Source: Planctomycetaceae bacterium
Lineage (GTDB): Bacteria; Planctomycetota; Planctomycetia; Planctomycetales; Planctomycetaceae
Reading direction: 5' to 3'
DNA: 64,000 nucleotides
Assembly (NCBI GenBank): GCA_021732785.1
Contig: JAKFUG010000008.1
Location: 62,001 to 126,000 of the forward strand
Positions 44,260 through 52,671 of the stretch are shown here, piece by piece. The translations under genes were made by a program, and so were the position numbers. The notes below the pieces were generated by a model. It saw nothing but the letters and a program-made list of their open reading frames with translations. It was not told where the DNA came from and ran no database searches. Numbering within the stretch: the first letter of the stretch is position 1; every line of letters begins with the position of its first letter.

Positions 44260-45666
44260 ATGACTGCCACCGTTCCACCACTCGCGGGTCTATGCACCTT
44301 CACGGAAGCCCAGCGCACGGCGATGTCCGTCGAAGATTGCGTCGCATGGATGAAGCGGCATCACTATGTGTTGCTGCGGTTACATGGCATCTTCACAGCC
44401 CGCATTACGGCGGAACCGTTGTATGAACTGAAGACCACATTCAGTCTGTGCAGTTATCTGTGTGCCGAGCACGTCAGCGCGATTCGCAAACGGGTGAGCG
44501 AACTGCGCGAACCGCCGCTCGGATTGGAGGTCGTTCCGCACGCCGGGCTGAAGTTGTGCGCGGATGAAGTCCTCGCGGCTCCCACAACGGGGGCGTTGTT
44601 GCTGGGATTGTATGAAGTCCTGCTGCCCGCGCTGGCGGAATCGTTGGATGTATACGTCGCCACGACGAATCTGCTCGCCGATGCCCCGAGTGTGCGGGTG
44701 ACGCGGTTCTGCCGGTTGGAAGTTGCGGACATGCTGGCGTTCGGTCAGCAGGCGATTGCCGCCACGGTGACCGCTGCCGAACGGACCCAACTCACTCCGT
44801 GGTTGACGATGTTGCAGACGACTCTCAACGTCGCTGGCGGGTTGGGCGGCCGTGGTACCGTCAGCGAAGAATTGCCGTCGCCAATGTTTACGGCTCAACC
44901 GTATGTTTATGACGCCGTGCCGAAGCGCGATGGAAGATTCCGCGATTCGTACAACGCGGGTGTCAATCCGGAAGCGTTTTTGTATGACGAGCGTTTCTCG
45001 CCGCGCGACAAGGTGTTGATGCTGTATTACAAGCGGCTGCGGGAAATCGATGTTCCCGAGATGATGGCGAGCATCCTGCACGAAACGGTCGGCAAACCGT
45101 GGGGGTTTTACGCCGATATGTCCCGGCAACTCTGGGATGAAGCCCGGCATGCGATGCTCGGCGAAGTCGGCTTCGTTTCGCTCGGTCTCGACTGGTCGCA
45201 GATTCCGATCAACTTCACATGGTCGCTGAATCTCAACACGCAACTCACGCCGCAGGAACGGCATGCGGTGTTGTTCTTTATCGAGCAGGGATTGATGCCC
45301 AAGAGTGGCAAGCGGTACGAATGGGAAATCGGCCAGCAGTCGGGGATTCCGTTGGCGGCGGTGTTTCAGGACTTCGATTGGGCCGATGAAGTTCTGCACG
45401 CGCAGATGGGACGGCAGTGGTATGTGTCATCGTTCGGCGATCTGAAACCCGCGCTCGAATACGGGGATCGCTGCTGGTCGAAGGTGCTCAGCCACTGGCG
45501 GGATTACATCGACCGCGGGCTGACGGAGCATCGCAATTGGTGGCCGGAGGTGTACCGCCAAGCCTGTGAACGGTGGGGTGTAACACCCGACGCTACGGCC
45601 TTGGCGTTCCACGAAACCTATGCGGACCAGCGAGCCGACTTGCGGTCCATTTCCGCATCTGGCTGA
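44260..45666 (+). CDS. Ferritin-like (possible di-iron) protein
   Basis: 468 residues, soluble, mostly helical. Two Glu/His patches typical of ferritin-like helices occur in the C-terminal half: RQLWDEARHAMLGE (ExxH, residues ~292-302) and DWADEVLHAQMGRQW (ExxH, ~373-388). Upstream, YELKTTFSLCSYLCAEHVSAIRKR (~53-76) could supply ligands for an N-terminal bundle. The overall layout resembles DUF455-type ferritin-like proteins, whose substrates are unknown. An oxidase or iron-handling role is inference. ATG at 44260; placed between the palindrome at 44151 and the Cys-rich peptide genes, which are on the other strand. Confidence 0.65.
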   Translation: MTATVPPLAGLCTFTEAQRTAMSVEDCVAWMKRHHYVLLRLHGIFTARITAEPLYELKTTFSLCSYLCAEHVSAIRKRVSELREPPLGLEVVPHAGLKLCADEVLAAPTTGALLLGLYEVLLPALAESLDVYVATTNLLADAPSVRVTRFCRLEVADMLAFGQQAIAATVTAAERTQLTPWLTMLQTTLNVAGGLGGRGTVSEELPSPMFTAQPYVYDAVPKRDGRFRDSYNAGVNPEAFLYDERFSPRDKVLMLYYKRLREIDVPEMMASILHETVGKPWGFYADMSRQLWDEARHAMLGEVGFVSLGLDWSQIPINFTWSLNLNTQLTPQERHAVLFFIEQGLMPKSGKRYEWEIGQQSGIPLAAVFQDFDWADEVLHAQMGRQWYVSSFGDLKPALEYGDRCWSKVLSHWRDYIDRGLTEHRNWWPEVYRQACERWGVTPDATALAFHETYADQRADLRSISASG

Positions 45667-45707
45667 ATCCCAGTCCGGGTTGAAACACAGCCCGCGGGCC
45701 CAAACGC

Positions 45708-45890
45708 CTATTCGCAGTACCAGGTTTGCGATTCCTGACAACAGACACAATTCGACGAGGGAGCTTCGACGCCCCCGCACATCTCACCGCTCGCGTGGGC
45801 CGGGCGTTCCCATGACGCAAACACCATGTTGACAATGGCCAAACTCACCAGGACCGCCGACAGCAAGACGTTAAAAGTATTCGATTTCAC
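45708..45890 (-). CDS. 60-residue Cys-rich secreted or membrane-anchored peptide
   Basis: N-terminal hydrophobic segment (NVLLSAVLVSLAIVNMVFASWERP) followed by a 25-residue tail with five cysteines (MCGGVEAPSSNCVCCQESQTWYCE). Start is GTG at 45890 with GGAG 8 nt upstream. The leader resembles that of the 119-residue Cys-rich protein upstream (AVLxxLxxxN pattern), so the pair are likely relatives. Last gene of the leftward cluster that includes two DUF1573-type proteins. Function unknown; disulphide-bonded secreted peptide is the simplest reading. Confidence 0.6.
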   Translation of the reverse strand: MKSNTFNVLLSAVLVSLAIVNMVFASWERPAHASGEMCGGVEAPSSNCVCCQESQTWYCE

Positions 45891-45951
45891 GATTCAGCTC
45901 CGAGGGGGGAAACCGGCCTGATTTCGGCTGTTGTCGATGGACTGCGAAGGT

Positions 45952-46311
45952 CTAACAGCCTTGCTCAACGCACATGCAGGGCAACAACGTGAGCCTCGTG
46001 GAACCGCTGCATCGGCTTCCCAGCGGACAAATCCCGCAGATGCCGTCGCAATATCCCGTCCACTGGGTGTTGGGGGCCGACACCTGACAAATATCTTCCG
46101 TCCAGACGTAATAAGGGGGTTCGGAACTGGGGCTGACCATCCACACCGAGCAGCTCCCGGGGCACTGTTCCAGACTGCAGACTCCGAAGCCGGCCGACGC
46201 CGCGTTCTGGGCATCGCCCGTCGGTAAAAACCCCGTATTCGCGGCGACGAGGGTCATCAGGACCGCCAGAAAAAGCGTGTCGAGAATGCCCCGGATCATT
46301 TGCCGTCCCAT
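45952..46311 (-). CDS. 119-residue Cys-rich secreted protein
   Basis: Signal-like N-terminus (MGRQMIRGILDTLFLAVLMTLVAANTGF) then a mature region with 11 cysteines: GVCSLEQCPGSCSVW, EDICQV, GYCDGICGICPLGSRC, LPCMCVEQGC. No conserved domain known to me. ATG at 46311 has GAGGGG 8 nt upstream, which supports real translation. 61 bp upstream of the 60-residue Cys-rich gene; DUF1573-type genes precede it 289 bp further. Exported to the periplasm or surface, likely rich in disulphides; role unknown. Confidence 0.65.
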   Translation of the reverse strand: MGRQMIRGILDTLFLAVLMTLVAANTGFLPTGDAQNAASAGFGVCSLEQCPGSCSVWMVSPSSEPPYYVWTEDICQVSAPNTQWTGYCDGICGICPLGSRCSGSTRLTLLPCMCVEQGC

Positions 46312-46600
46312 GCCTGTCCCCCTCGTTTATCAATTCTTCTCAATCGACCGCAATCAACACGATTTGTGTTCTTGCGTGCAGTGGTTCTAATCCCTTCAGC
46401 GCTTGTAGATGACATTCTGCACATCATGATTTCTGTTGTCTATCAAACCTTGAGGAATTCTCTCGACAATCCGGATTTTGAGTGAAACACCGCAACCGCC
46501 ATTGTTTGTTGGTGCGATGCCTGCTGTTTGTTTGCAGTTCCGTTCGCGTCGAATCCGTATGGGTTAGTGCTCGATTTATCCCTATTCGTGCAGCGCCGGC

Positions 46601-47365
46601 TCATCCCGCTTCGGATTCCACGGCGGCGATAATCGGCAGGACCAACGACCCTTGCTCGGTGAGCAGAAGTATACTTGTGCTCAGGCGGCCCAAAGTCAGC
46701 GGCGGGAGGGTCTGGACCACAATCTTTTGCACGCGCGGATTCTCCGTCTCCACCAGCGTGACATCGAACCCCGCATGGCTGCACTGCGCGCTGGTCACCC
46801 GTCGGGAAGGGGATCCTTCCGCAAACGTAATGGTGGCTTCCTGCGCCATCGCCGTATCGGAGGCAATCGTTCCGAAACTGATCTGGGGCGACGAAAGGGT
46901 ATAAGCCGCCTTCACTTCTCCCTCGATCTGCAGCGGCAAACTCCACGCTTTCCATTCTTCGAAATGCACGGCGATCTGTTTGTGTTGTTTTCCTGGCTGC
47001 GCGGCCACATTCCACGTCACCGGGATCGTCAGCCGTTTGCCCGCAGCGACACGTTTGCCGATGAGTTCTTTCGCATAGGTGGTACAGCCGCAGGAGGCGG
47101 TAATCGCTTTCACTGTGACCGCGGTTGTGCCGGTGTTTGCCACGACAAATTCATGCCGCTGCGCCTGGCCGGAGAAGACATCACCCGCATTCCAGAGAGG
47201 GGCCGCGCAGGTGATCTGGGTACCGACCGGAACCGACAAGGGGGGCGGAACCCACGGTTTTACCAGGGACGCCACCAGCAGCACGAGGGACCCGGCTAAC
47301 AGCAGTTGCGACCAGCGGGAAGACGTGGGGGATTTCAAAGGGTCTGCTCTGCCAGGATCACTCAT
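46601..47365 (-). CDS. DUF1573 domain protein, membrane-anchored
   Basis: 254 residues. One N-terminal membrane helix (LLLAGSLVLLVASLVKPWVPPP) then a DUF1573 (immunoglobulin-like) domain: AGDVFSGQAQRHEFVVANTGTTAVTVKAITASCGCTTY with the hallmark SCGCT. A second beta-sandwich repeats from about residue 150. Start ATG at 47365 has GGGG 7 nt upstream and overlaps the upstream gene's stop region by 8 bp, showing tight coupling. Second of a DUF1573-type pair; extracytoplasmic. Biological role unknown. Confidence 0.88.
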   Translation of the reverse strand: MSDPGRADPLKSPTSSRWSQLLLAGSLVLLVASLVKPWVPPPLSVPVGTQITCAAPLWNAGDVFSGQAQRHEFVVANTGTTAVTVKAITASCGCTTYAKELIGKRVAAGKRLTIPVTWNVAAQPGKQHKQIAVHFEEWKAWSLPLQIEGEVKAAYTLSSPQISFGTIASDTAMAQEATITFAEGSPSRRVTSAQCSHAGFDVTLVETENPRVQKIVVQTLPPLTLGRLSTSILLLTEQGSLVLPIIAAVESEAG

Positions 47366-48101
47366 CGACATACCCCACCACGGGGATAATGACCGGCGGG
47401 TCGCTTCCGTTCGTCCGCACCACAATCTGCGATCTATGTTGAGGCTGTGCCAGACCGGCGTCAATCTCAATCAACAATTCGAGCAGGTAATGCCGTCCGT
47501 TTTCCATCGTGTCCAACGGCATGGTCGTGACTCGGACGGCGGGATCGAGGCTCGTCACCTGCAAGCCCGCCGGCGCGGCACTCCCCTGGGCAGACCACAG
47601 TCGCAAACGGGTCGCTGGAATGCTGGCGGTTCGTTTCACGCGCGGAAAACTCACGAGCGGCGGATCGGGATTGATGTGGGCGGCGATCTCCCACAGGACC
47701 ACCGTCGAGACGTCCTGGGAATCTTTCCCGTTGGTGACGACGGCCGTCACCTGCACTTCCTGTTGTCCCCAGTGCGGCGGTTCGGCGACGAGTACAACGG
47801 GCAACGACAGGGTTGATCCCGCGGGAATCCATTGCGGCAGCGTCGTGTCGGGCTGGGTATGCACGAACGGTTGATTGAACCGCACGGCACCGAGGCGCAC
47901 GCGTCCTTTGCCATGATTCTGTAGTTTCAGGACGACTTCGCTTTGCTGCTGATAAGGGACCGGGGCATACGTCCGATCCACCAGTTTCGTGGTGAATGCC
48001 ACCTTCATCGCTGGCAGCGGCAATTGGGAATAGTAAATGGCTCCCGCTGTCGCAGACAGCAGTAAGCCGATGCCCACACCCATGGCATAGCCGCGATTCA
48101 A
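47358..48101 (-). CDS. DUF1573-like membrane-anchored protein
   Basis: About 247 residues: N-terminal helix (MGVGIGLLLSATAGAIYYS), then two beta-sandwich-like units (VVLKLQNHGKGRVRLGAVRFNQPF; PRVKRTASIPATRLRLW; QIVVRTNGSDPPVIIPVVGYVDE). It lacks the SCGCT cysteines of its neighbour but has the same architecture and length, so a divergent partner is likely. Start is set at TTG 48101, which overlaps the preceding stop as TTGA and adds an Arg before the helix; ATG at 48083 is the alternative. Overlaps the next gene as well. Confidence 0.72.
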   Translation of the reverse strand: MNRGYAMGVGIGLLLSATAGAIYYSQLPLPAMKVAFTTKLVDRTYAPVPYQQQSEVVLKLQNHGKGRVRLGAVRFNQPFVHTQPDTTLPQWIPAGSTLSLPVVLVAEPPHWGQQEVQVTAVVTNGKDSQDVSTVVLWEIAAHINPDPPLVSFPRVKRTASIPATRLRLWSAQGSAAPAGLQVTSLDPAVRVTTMPLDTMENGRHYLLELLIEIDAGLAQPQHRSQIVVRTNGSDPPVIIPVVGYVDE

Positions 48102-49204
48102 GGTTTCACCAGATGCTTGCGAAACGTCATTAGTAACAGGAGCGCCGCGATGCCAACAAGATTCACCCACAATAACCAGTTTCCGCCGGCGTTTTCGGGA
48201 CGGATGGGGAGCGGGTTGGCCAATTTCATCTGCGCGGTCTGATACTCCAGAAACTGCGGGAACGATTCAAACGTCCTCGCGGGACCGTTCTTTCCCCACA
48301 GATGCACCCGTTTCGTCAAAACCTCATCGACGCGGGCACCTTCGGGAAAGGCGACGATCAAGTCGGCATCCGCGAGGGGTTCATTGACACGAGCTTCAAG
48401 CCGCTGGGCCACGACGGTGGTTCGGGGCGTTGTCCGGACCACCTTTTCCGGCAACCAGATTCCCTCGCCGAATTCGGTGAAGTCGGTGGCCTCCGCGACC
48501 GTTTTGGCTTCCACGATCTCCAGTCGACGAATCATCGAACCGTGCGTGGTGTCCAGATCGATGAGCCCGCCGGACAAGACGGCTTGGTCGGTGTGAATAA
48601 TCTTGAGACGGACAACGCTGGGATCGGGGGGCTCCGCCAATTCCAACTGGGCGACTTTGGCGAAATCCGCGAGCGGCAGCCCCGGCGTGACTTCCAGCAG
48701 GAACGTGGCCCAATCGGTCGACGTGACGCCTTGCGGATCGCGCGGGCCGATTCCGCCTTTCACACGGCCGAATTCGGTCGCATCGCGTGTCTCATCCAAC
48801 GGCAATTTCAGGGGGGCTTCCGGGTCCCAGCCGCGCAAATTGCGTGATTCTTCATCCGCGAAGCTGAATTGCGTCACTCGATTGGCTTCCGGGATTTCTT
48901 TCAATCCCTTGGCGGTCAGGGCCTGAAACAGCCGTTGCAAGGTTCGGACACGAGTTCCCGAGCGCCAGCTCTCGGACACACTCATTTTTTGCAGCGGTTG
49001 ATCCTGGGTGCCCGAAGCGATTTCGGACCGCAGGTAAATCGTCTCAATTTTGGCAAGGGTCGCCGCATGGGCGGTTACCGCTTCTTCGACCGTCACCGCC
49101 CCCCACGAAAGCGTGGCTGTGAGTACAAACCCGCACGTGACGAGCCCCCGCAACATCCATGAGATGCAGCATCCGGTTGCATTTCGATTTGTGGGGGAGT
49201 TCAT
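48098..49204 (-). CDS. Secreted protein with C-terminal membrane helix
   Basis: 368 residues: signal peptide (CISWMLRGLVTCGFVLTATLSWGA), a ~300-residue extracytoplasmic domain with beta-rich LolA/LolB-like character (TIYLRSEIASGTQDQPLQKMSVSESWRSG; IIHTDQAVLSGGLIDLDTTHGSMIRRLEIVEAKTV; EFGEGIWLPEKVVRTTPR), and a C-terminal helix (NWLLWVNLVGIAALLLLMTF) with a short basic cytoplasmic tail (RKHLVKP). No firm family. First gene of the leftward cluster; its stop overlaps the next start (TTGA). Start ATG at 49204 with AGGA 9 nt upstream. Confidence 0.72.
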   Translation of the reverse strand: MNSPTNRNATGCCISWMLRGLVTCGFVLTATLSWGAVTVEEAVTAHAATLAKIETIYLRSEIASGTQDQPLQKMSVSESWRSGTRVRTLQRLFQALTAKGLKEIPEANRVTQFSFADEESRNLRGWDPEAPLKLPLDETRDATEFGRVKGGIGPRDPQGVTSTDWATFLLEVTPGLPLADFAKVAQLELAEPPDPSVVRLKIIHTDQAVLSGGLIDLDTTHGSMIRRLEIVEAKTVAEATDFTEFGEGIWLPEKVVRTTPRTTVVAQRLEARVNEPLADADLIVAFPEGARVDEVLTKRVHLWGKNGPARTFESFPQFLEYQTAQMKLANPLPIRPENAGGNWLLWVNLVGIAALLLLMTFRKHLVKP

Positions 49205-49509
49205 CAACTCGATTCCTGCTTCAAAGAACTTGGAGGCGTGAAAATCAGAGTAATCCTTGACCGTTCAGTTTCAAAACCCATCTTCAGCAAAAAGCGTTTT
49301 GCCAGTTTGATGGACCGCACTCGATGCGTGCAATTCCGATTGGGAAAACTATTTAGGGAGCCGAGGGAGAGGGGATGTACAAGTCTGTACAGTCGTGTTG
49401 CCTGTTATGATCGCCTCACATTTGTAATAGTGATCGCACCATTTCAGGCAAATCGACTGGTCCGTCACTTCCCTTTCTTCGGGGAGGCGGCCGCGATGAG
49501 GATTTATTC
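49205..49509. promoter_or_regulatory. Divergent promoter region between secreted cluster and two-component system
   Basis: 305 bp with no gene. It separates the leftward Cys-rich/DUF1573 cluster from the rightward histidine-kinase/regulator pair and must hold the promoters of both. A sequence reading TTTGTAATAGTGATCGCACC is seen near 49424-49443, but no operator was proven. Confidence 0.45.
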
Positions 49510-51930
49510 GTGTCCGTCACGACTCCGAATCAGTCCGTAGAGTTACTCATTACGGAGCTCGCTGCGGCGCGTCGGCAGGTTGCGGCGCTCGAAGCGCAGT
49601 TGGCGGGACGAGCGACCGGGCCGCGATCGGCGGCGGAGTTGCTCGAAACCGCGGTCGCCCATTCGCCGATCGTGTTGTGGTGTAGCGACTGCGAAGGCCG
49701 ATTCACGCTGTCCGAAGGCCGTGGCTTAGAGCCCTTGGGGTTGAAACCGGGGCAGGCCGTCGGGCTGTCCGCCTTCGATCTCTACGCGGACTACCCCGAT
49801 GTCATTGCCTCACTGAAACAGGCGCTGCGTGGGAAGGAGGTCATTGCCCGAGTTGATCTGGGCGGTTTGGTTTACGAAAGCTGGACGGCTCCCTTACGAG
49901 ATGCCTCTGGCGAGATGATCGGGCTCATTGGGGTCGCGACGGATATCACTGCCCGGGTGAAAGCCGAAGCCGCCGAGGTGCAATACCGGACGCGTTTTCA
50001 GCGGGTGTTTGAGCGCAGTGCCGCCGGGATCATGCTCACCGATTTTGAAACAGGCCGGTTGATCGATGTGAACCCCTCGCTCTGTCAGCTCCTTGAGCAA
50101 GACCGCGAAAGCATGCTGGGAAAGACGACCGTGGAAATCGGTTTCTGGATCGATGCCGATCAACGGAAATCGGTGTTGTCCTCGGCGGAGAAGATCCGCA
50201 CCGCCCCCTTCAATCGGCATCGCCTGCGAACAGCGACGGGACAAACTCGCATTGTGGAATGCCGCGGGGATGCCATCGACTTCAATGGGCAGGCCTGTTT
50301 GCTCACGGTCGTACACGATGTCACAGCGACGCACCGTTATGCCGAGATGTTGCGTCGCAGCCGGCGGCGGTTGCGGATGTTGACGCGGTTCGCACCGGTC
50401 GGCATCTTTCGCTGCACGGAATCCGGGAAAATCGTGGATTCTAACCGTCAACTGGCGCACATGTGGCACCTCGATGCGCGAGCCATCATCGGGCAGGAAT
50501 GGTGGTGCTTCGTCAGTCCCGACGACCGCGACGTGATCGCGGCGCAATGGCACCATGCCGTGCTCCACAGCGCGCCCTTTGCCGCCGAGTTTCGCGTGGA
50601 AACCGCCGCTTCCGAACAGCGCTGGTTCTTTGCTCAGGCCGATGCCCCGGGAAAAGCCGGGGGGCTCGTGGTCACCGCCACCGACATCACCGCGCGAAAA
50701 AACGGGGAACAGGCGCTCCAGCAACTCAACGAGGAGTTGGAAGCGCGCGTTGCTCAACGGACGTCGCTGCTCGTCAACATGAATCAGACCCTGGAAGAGC
50801 AGATCTATGAACGTCGGAAAGCCGCCGATGAGTTGGCCGCTTCAAATGAAAAATGGCGATCCCTCGTGCAGAACGCGCCCGATCTGATTCTGCTCGTGAA
50901 TCGCAAATATGAAATCACGTTCCTCAATCACACGCAGGTCCGCCCCGAACTGGAAGTGACGGACATCGAAGGGAACTCGGTTTTTGACTTCGTCTTTCCC
51001 GAGTTTCACGATCTTGTCCGCAACGATCTGCACCGCGTTTTCACGCAGGGAGAATCGGTCTCGCACGAGGTGGCGGGTCCCAACCAGACCGGTGACCGCC
51101 TCTGGTTTCAAAGTCATATTGCCCCGGTCTGGCACGACGGTGCCGTCGTCGCGGCAACCGTCGTCTGCCGCGATGTCACCCGGCAGCGACAAGCCGCGGA
51201 CGAACTGAAGCAGAAGCAGGATCTGCTCACCCACGTGGCCCGCGTCAGCATGGTGGGGGAAATGACCGCGGCGATTGCCCACGAGTTGTTTCAACCGCTG
51301 ATGGCCATTTCGAATTACGTCGGCGGCTGCATCATTCGCCTGCAACGCAACGAACCCACCACCATCGAAGTGCTGGAGACTTTGCAGGAAGCCGTCGACG
51401 AAGCCCACCGTGCGAGTGAAATCATTCGGCGGATGCGGCAATTCCTCCAGCATAATGAGTTGAAGCAGGAGCGGGTTCCCGTCCGTGAATTGTTCAGCGA
51501 CGTGCAGAAATTGAGCGAACCGGCTATCCGCCGCGGCCGGGTTCTCTTTCAGATTGAGCTTCCGGGACCGAACGTTATTGTGGATGTCGACCGGATTCAA
51601 ATCGTGCAGGTTTTGCTGAACCTGGTGCTGAATGCGATTGAATCGTTGGAAGAGTCTGCCGATCCATCGCGGAAAATTCGTGTCGTTTCGGCTTGCCCCG
51701 AACCGGGCTGGCTGGAAATGATGGTCGAGGACAATGGTCCCGGCTTGCCGAACGATCTCGGCGATCACATCTTTGACGCATTCGTCACTACGAAAAAAAA
51801 CGGTTTAGGTTTAGGGCTGTCCATCAGCCGCTCCATTGTCGAAGGACACGGAGGCACGATGCGTGCCAGCCGTAACGGCGATCATGGGGCGTCGTTTGTG
51901 TTGCGTTTGCCTATGCGTAATGCTGAATGA
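49510..51930 (+). CDS. PAS-domain sensor histidine kinase
   Basis: 806-residue apparently cytoplasmic sensor with four PAS-like units (about 45-155, 158-275, 280-400 and 445-560), a coiled coil between the last two, a HisKA domain and a HATPase domain (N-box LLNLVLNAIE, VEDNGPGLPNDL, GLGLGLSISR). Phospho-acceptor is H591 in AAIAHELFQPLMAI; the usual HELNQPL has Phe in place of Asn here. Starts with GTG at 49510; N-terminal coiled coil (ITELAAARRQVAALEAQL). Built like FixL/TtrS-type orphan sensors. Forms a rightward pair with the FixJ-type regulator 15 bp downstream, and faces the Cys-rich/DUF1573 cluster. Confidence 0.92.
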   Translation: MSVTTPNQSVELLITELAAARRQVAALEAQLAGRATGPRSAAELLETAVAHSPIVLWCSDCEGRFTLSEGRGLEPLGLKPGQAVGLSAFDLYADYPDVIASLKQALRGKEVIARVDLGGLVYESWTAPLRDASGEMIGLIGVATDITARVKAEAAEVQYRTRFQRVFERSAAGIMLTDFETGRLIDVNPSLCQLLEQDRESMLGKTTVEIGFWIDADQRKSVLSSAEKIRTAPFNRHRLRTATGQTRIVECRGDAIDFNGQACLLTVVHDVTATHRYAEMLRRSRRRLRMLTRFAPVGIFRCTESGKIVDSNRQLAHMWHLDARAIIGQEWWCFVSPDDRDVIAAQWHHAVLHSAPFAAEFRVETAASEQRWFFAQADAPGKAGGLVVTATDITARKNGEQALQQLNEELEARVAQRTSLLVNMNQTLEEQIYERRKAADELAASNEKWRSLVQNAPDLILLVNRKYEITFLNHTQVRPELEVTDIEGNSVFDFVFPEFHDLVRNDLHRVFTQGESVSHEVAGPNQTGDRLWFQSHIAPVWHDGAVVAATVVCRDVTRQRQAADELKQKQDLLTHVARVSMVGEMTAAIAHELFQPLMAISNYVGGCIIRLQRNEPTTIEVLETLQEAVDEAHRASEIIRRMRQFLQHNELKQERVPVRELFSDVQKLSEPAIRRGRVLFQIELPGPNVIVDVDRIQIVQVLLNLVLNAIESLEESADPSRKIRVVSACPEPGWLEMMVEDNGPGLPNDLGDHIFDAFVTTKKNGLGLGLSISRSIVEGHGGTMRASRNGDHGASFVLRLPMRNAE

Positions 51931-51945
51931 TGAAAGGTTTGAATC

Positions 51946-52626
51946 ATGAATCTTGCGCCGCCTGTCGTCGCGAATGAAGCTGCCACGGTATTTGTCGTCG
52001 ACGATGATCCCGCCGTCCGCCGGTCGCTGCGCTGGTTGATTGAGTCGATTGGTTTGCGGGTGCGGACCTACTCGTCGGGCAGCGAATTCCTCGATGAATA
52101 CGATCCGCAGTTGCCGGGGTGTCTGGTGCTGGATGTCCGCATGCCCGGCATGAGCGGCCTCGATTTGCAGGAACGTCTGCACGAGCGCGGCCGTTGTATT
52201 CCTATTATCGTGATGACGGCGTTCGGCGATGTCCCGATGGCGGTCCGCGCCATGAAGTTCGGGGCGGTCCACTTCTTTGAGAAGCCGGTCAAAGATCAGG
52301 AACTGCTCGATCACATTCAGACGGCGCTCGCGGAAGACTTGAAGTGGCGCGAACGGGACCAGCAGGACCAGTCGATTCGCGACCGTTACCAGCGGCTCAC
52401 CAAGCGCGAAAGCGAAGTCCTGGGCTATGTGGTGGATGGGGACTCCAGTAAGGAAATCGGGGGCAAACTCGGCGTGAGTTTCAAGACCGTGGAAGCCCAC
52501 CGTGCCAAGATCATGAAAAAGATGGCGGCGGATAGCGTCCCGCACCTGATTCGCATGGTGCTGACCATCAACGGCCCGGATCAGGGCCGCACGGCGGAGG
52601 AACCGCCGCCTCCGCCTGAGGAATGA
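51946..52626 (+). CDS. FixJ/LuxR-type response regulator
   Basis: 226 residues. Receiver domain (about 12-130): acidic pair VVDDDPAVRRS, phospho-acceptor D63 in LVLDVRMPGMSGLD, switch Thr in VMTAFGDVPMA, Lys in EKPVKD. A LuxR-type DNA-binding domain follows (about 150-205, LTKRESEVLGYVVDGDSSKEIGGKLGVSFKTVEAHRAKIMKKM). Pro/Glu-rich tail (EEPPPPPEE). The partner of the kinase 15 bp upstream. Its targets are unknown; the divergent cluster ending near 49204 is a candidate. Confidence 0.95.
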   Translation: MNLAPPVVANEAATVFVVDDDPAVRRSLRWLIESIGLRVRTYSSGSEFLDEYDPQLPGCLVLDVRMPGMSGLDLQERLHERGRCIPIIVMTAFGDVPMAVRAMKFGAVHFFEKPVKDQELLDHIQTALAEDLKWRERDQQDQSIRDRYQRLTKRESEVLGYVVDGDSSKEIGGKLGVSFKTVEAHRAKIMKKMAADSVPHLIRMVLTINGPDQGRTAEEPPPPPEE

Positions 52627-52671
52627 CGTGGCTGGCAGCGACCCGCACCGACCTGACAGAGTTCCGCCGTT

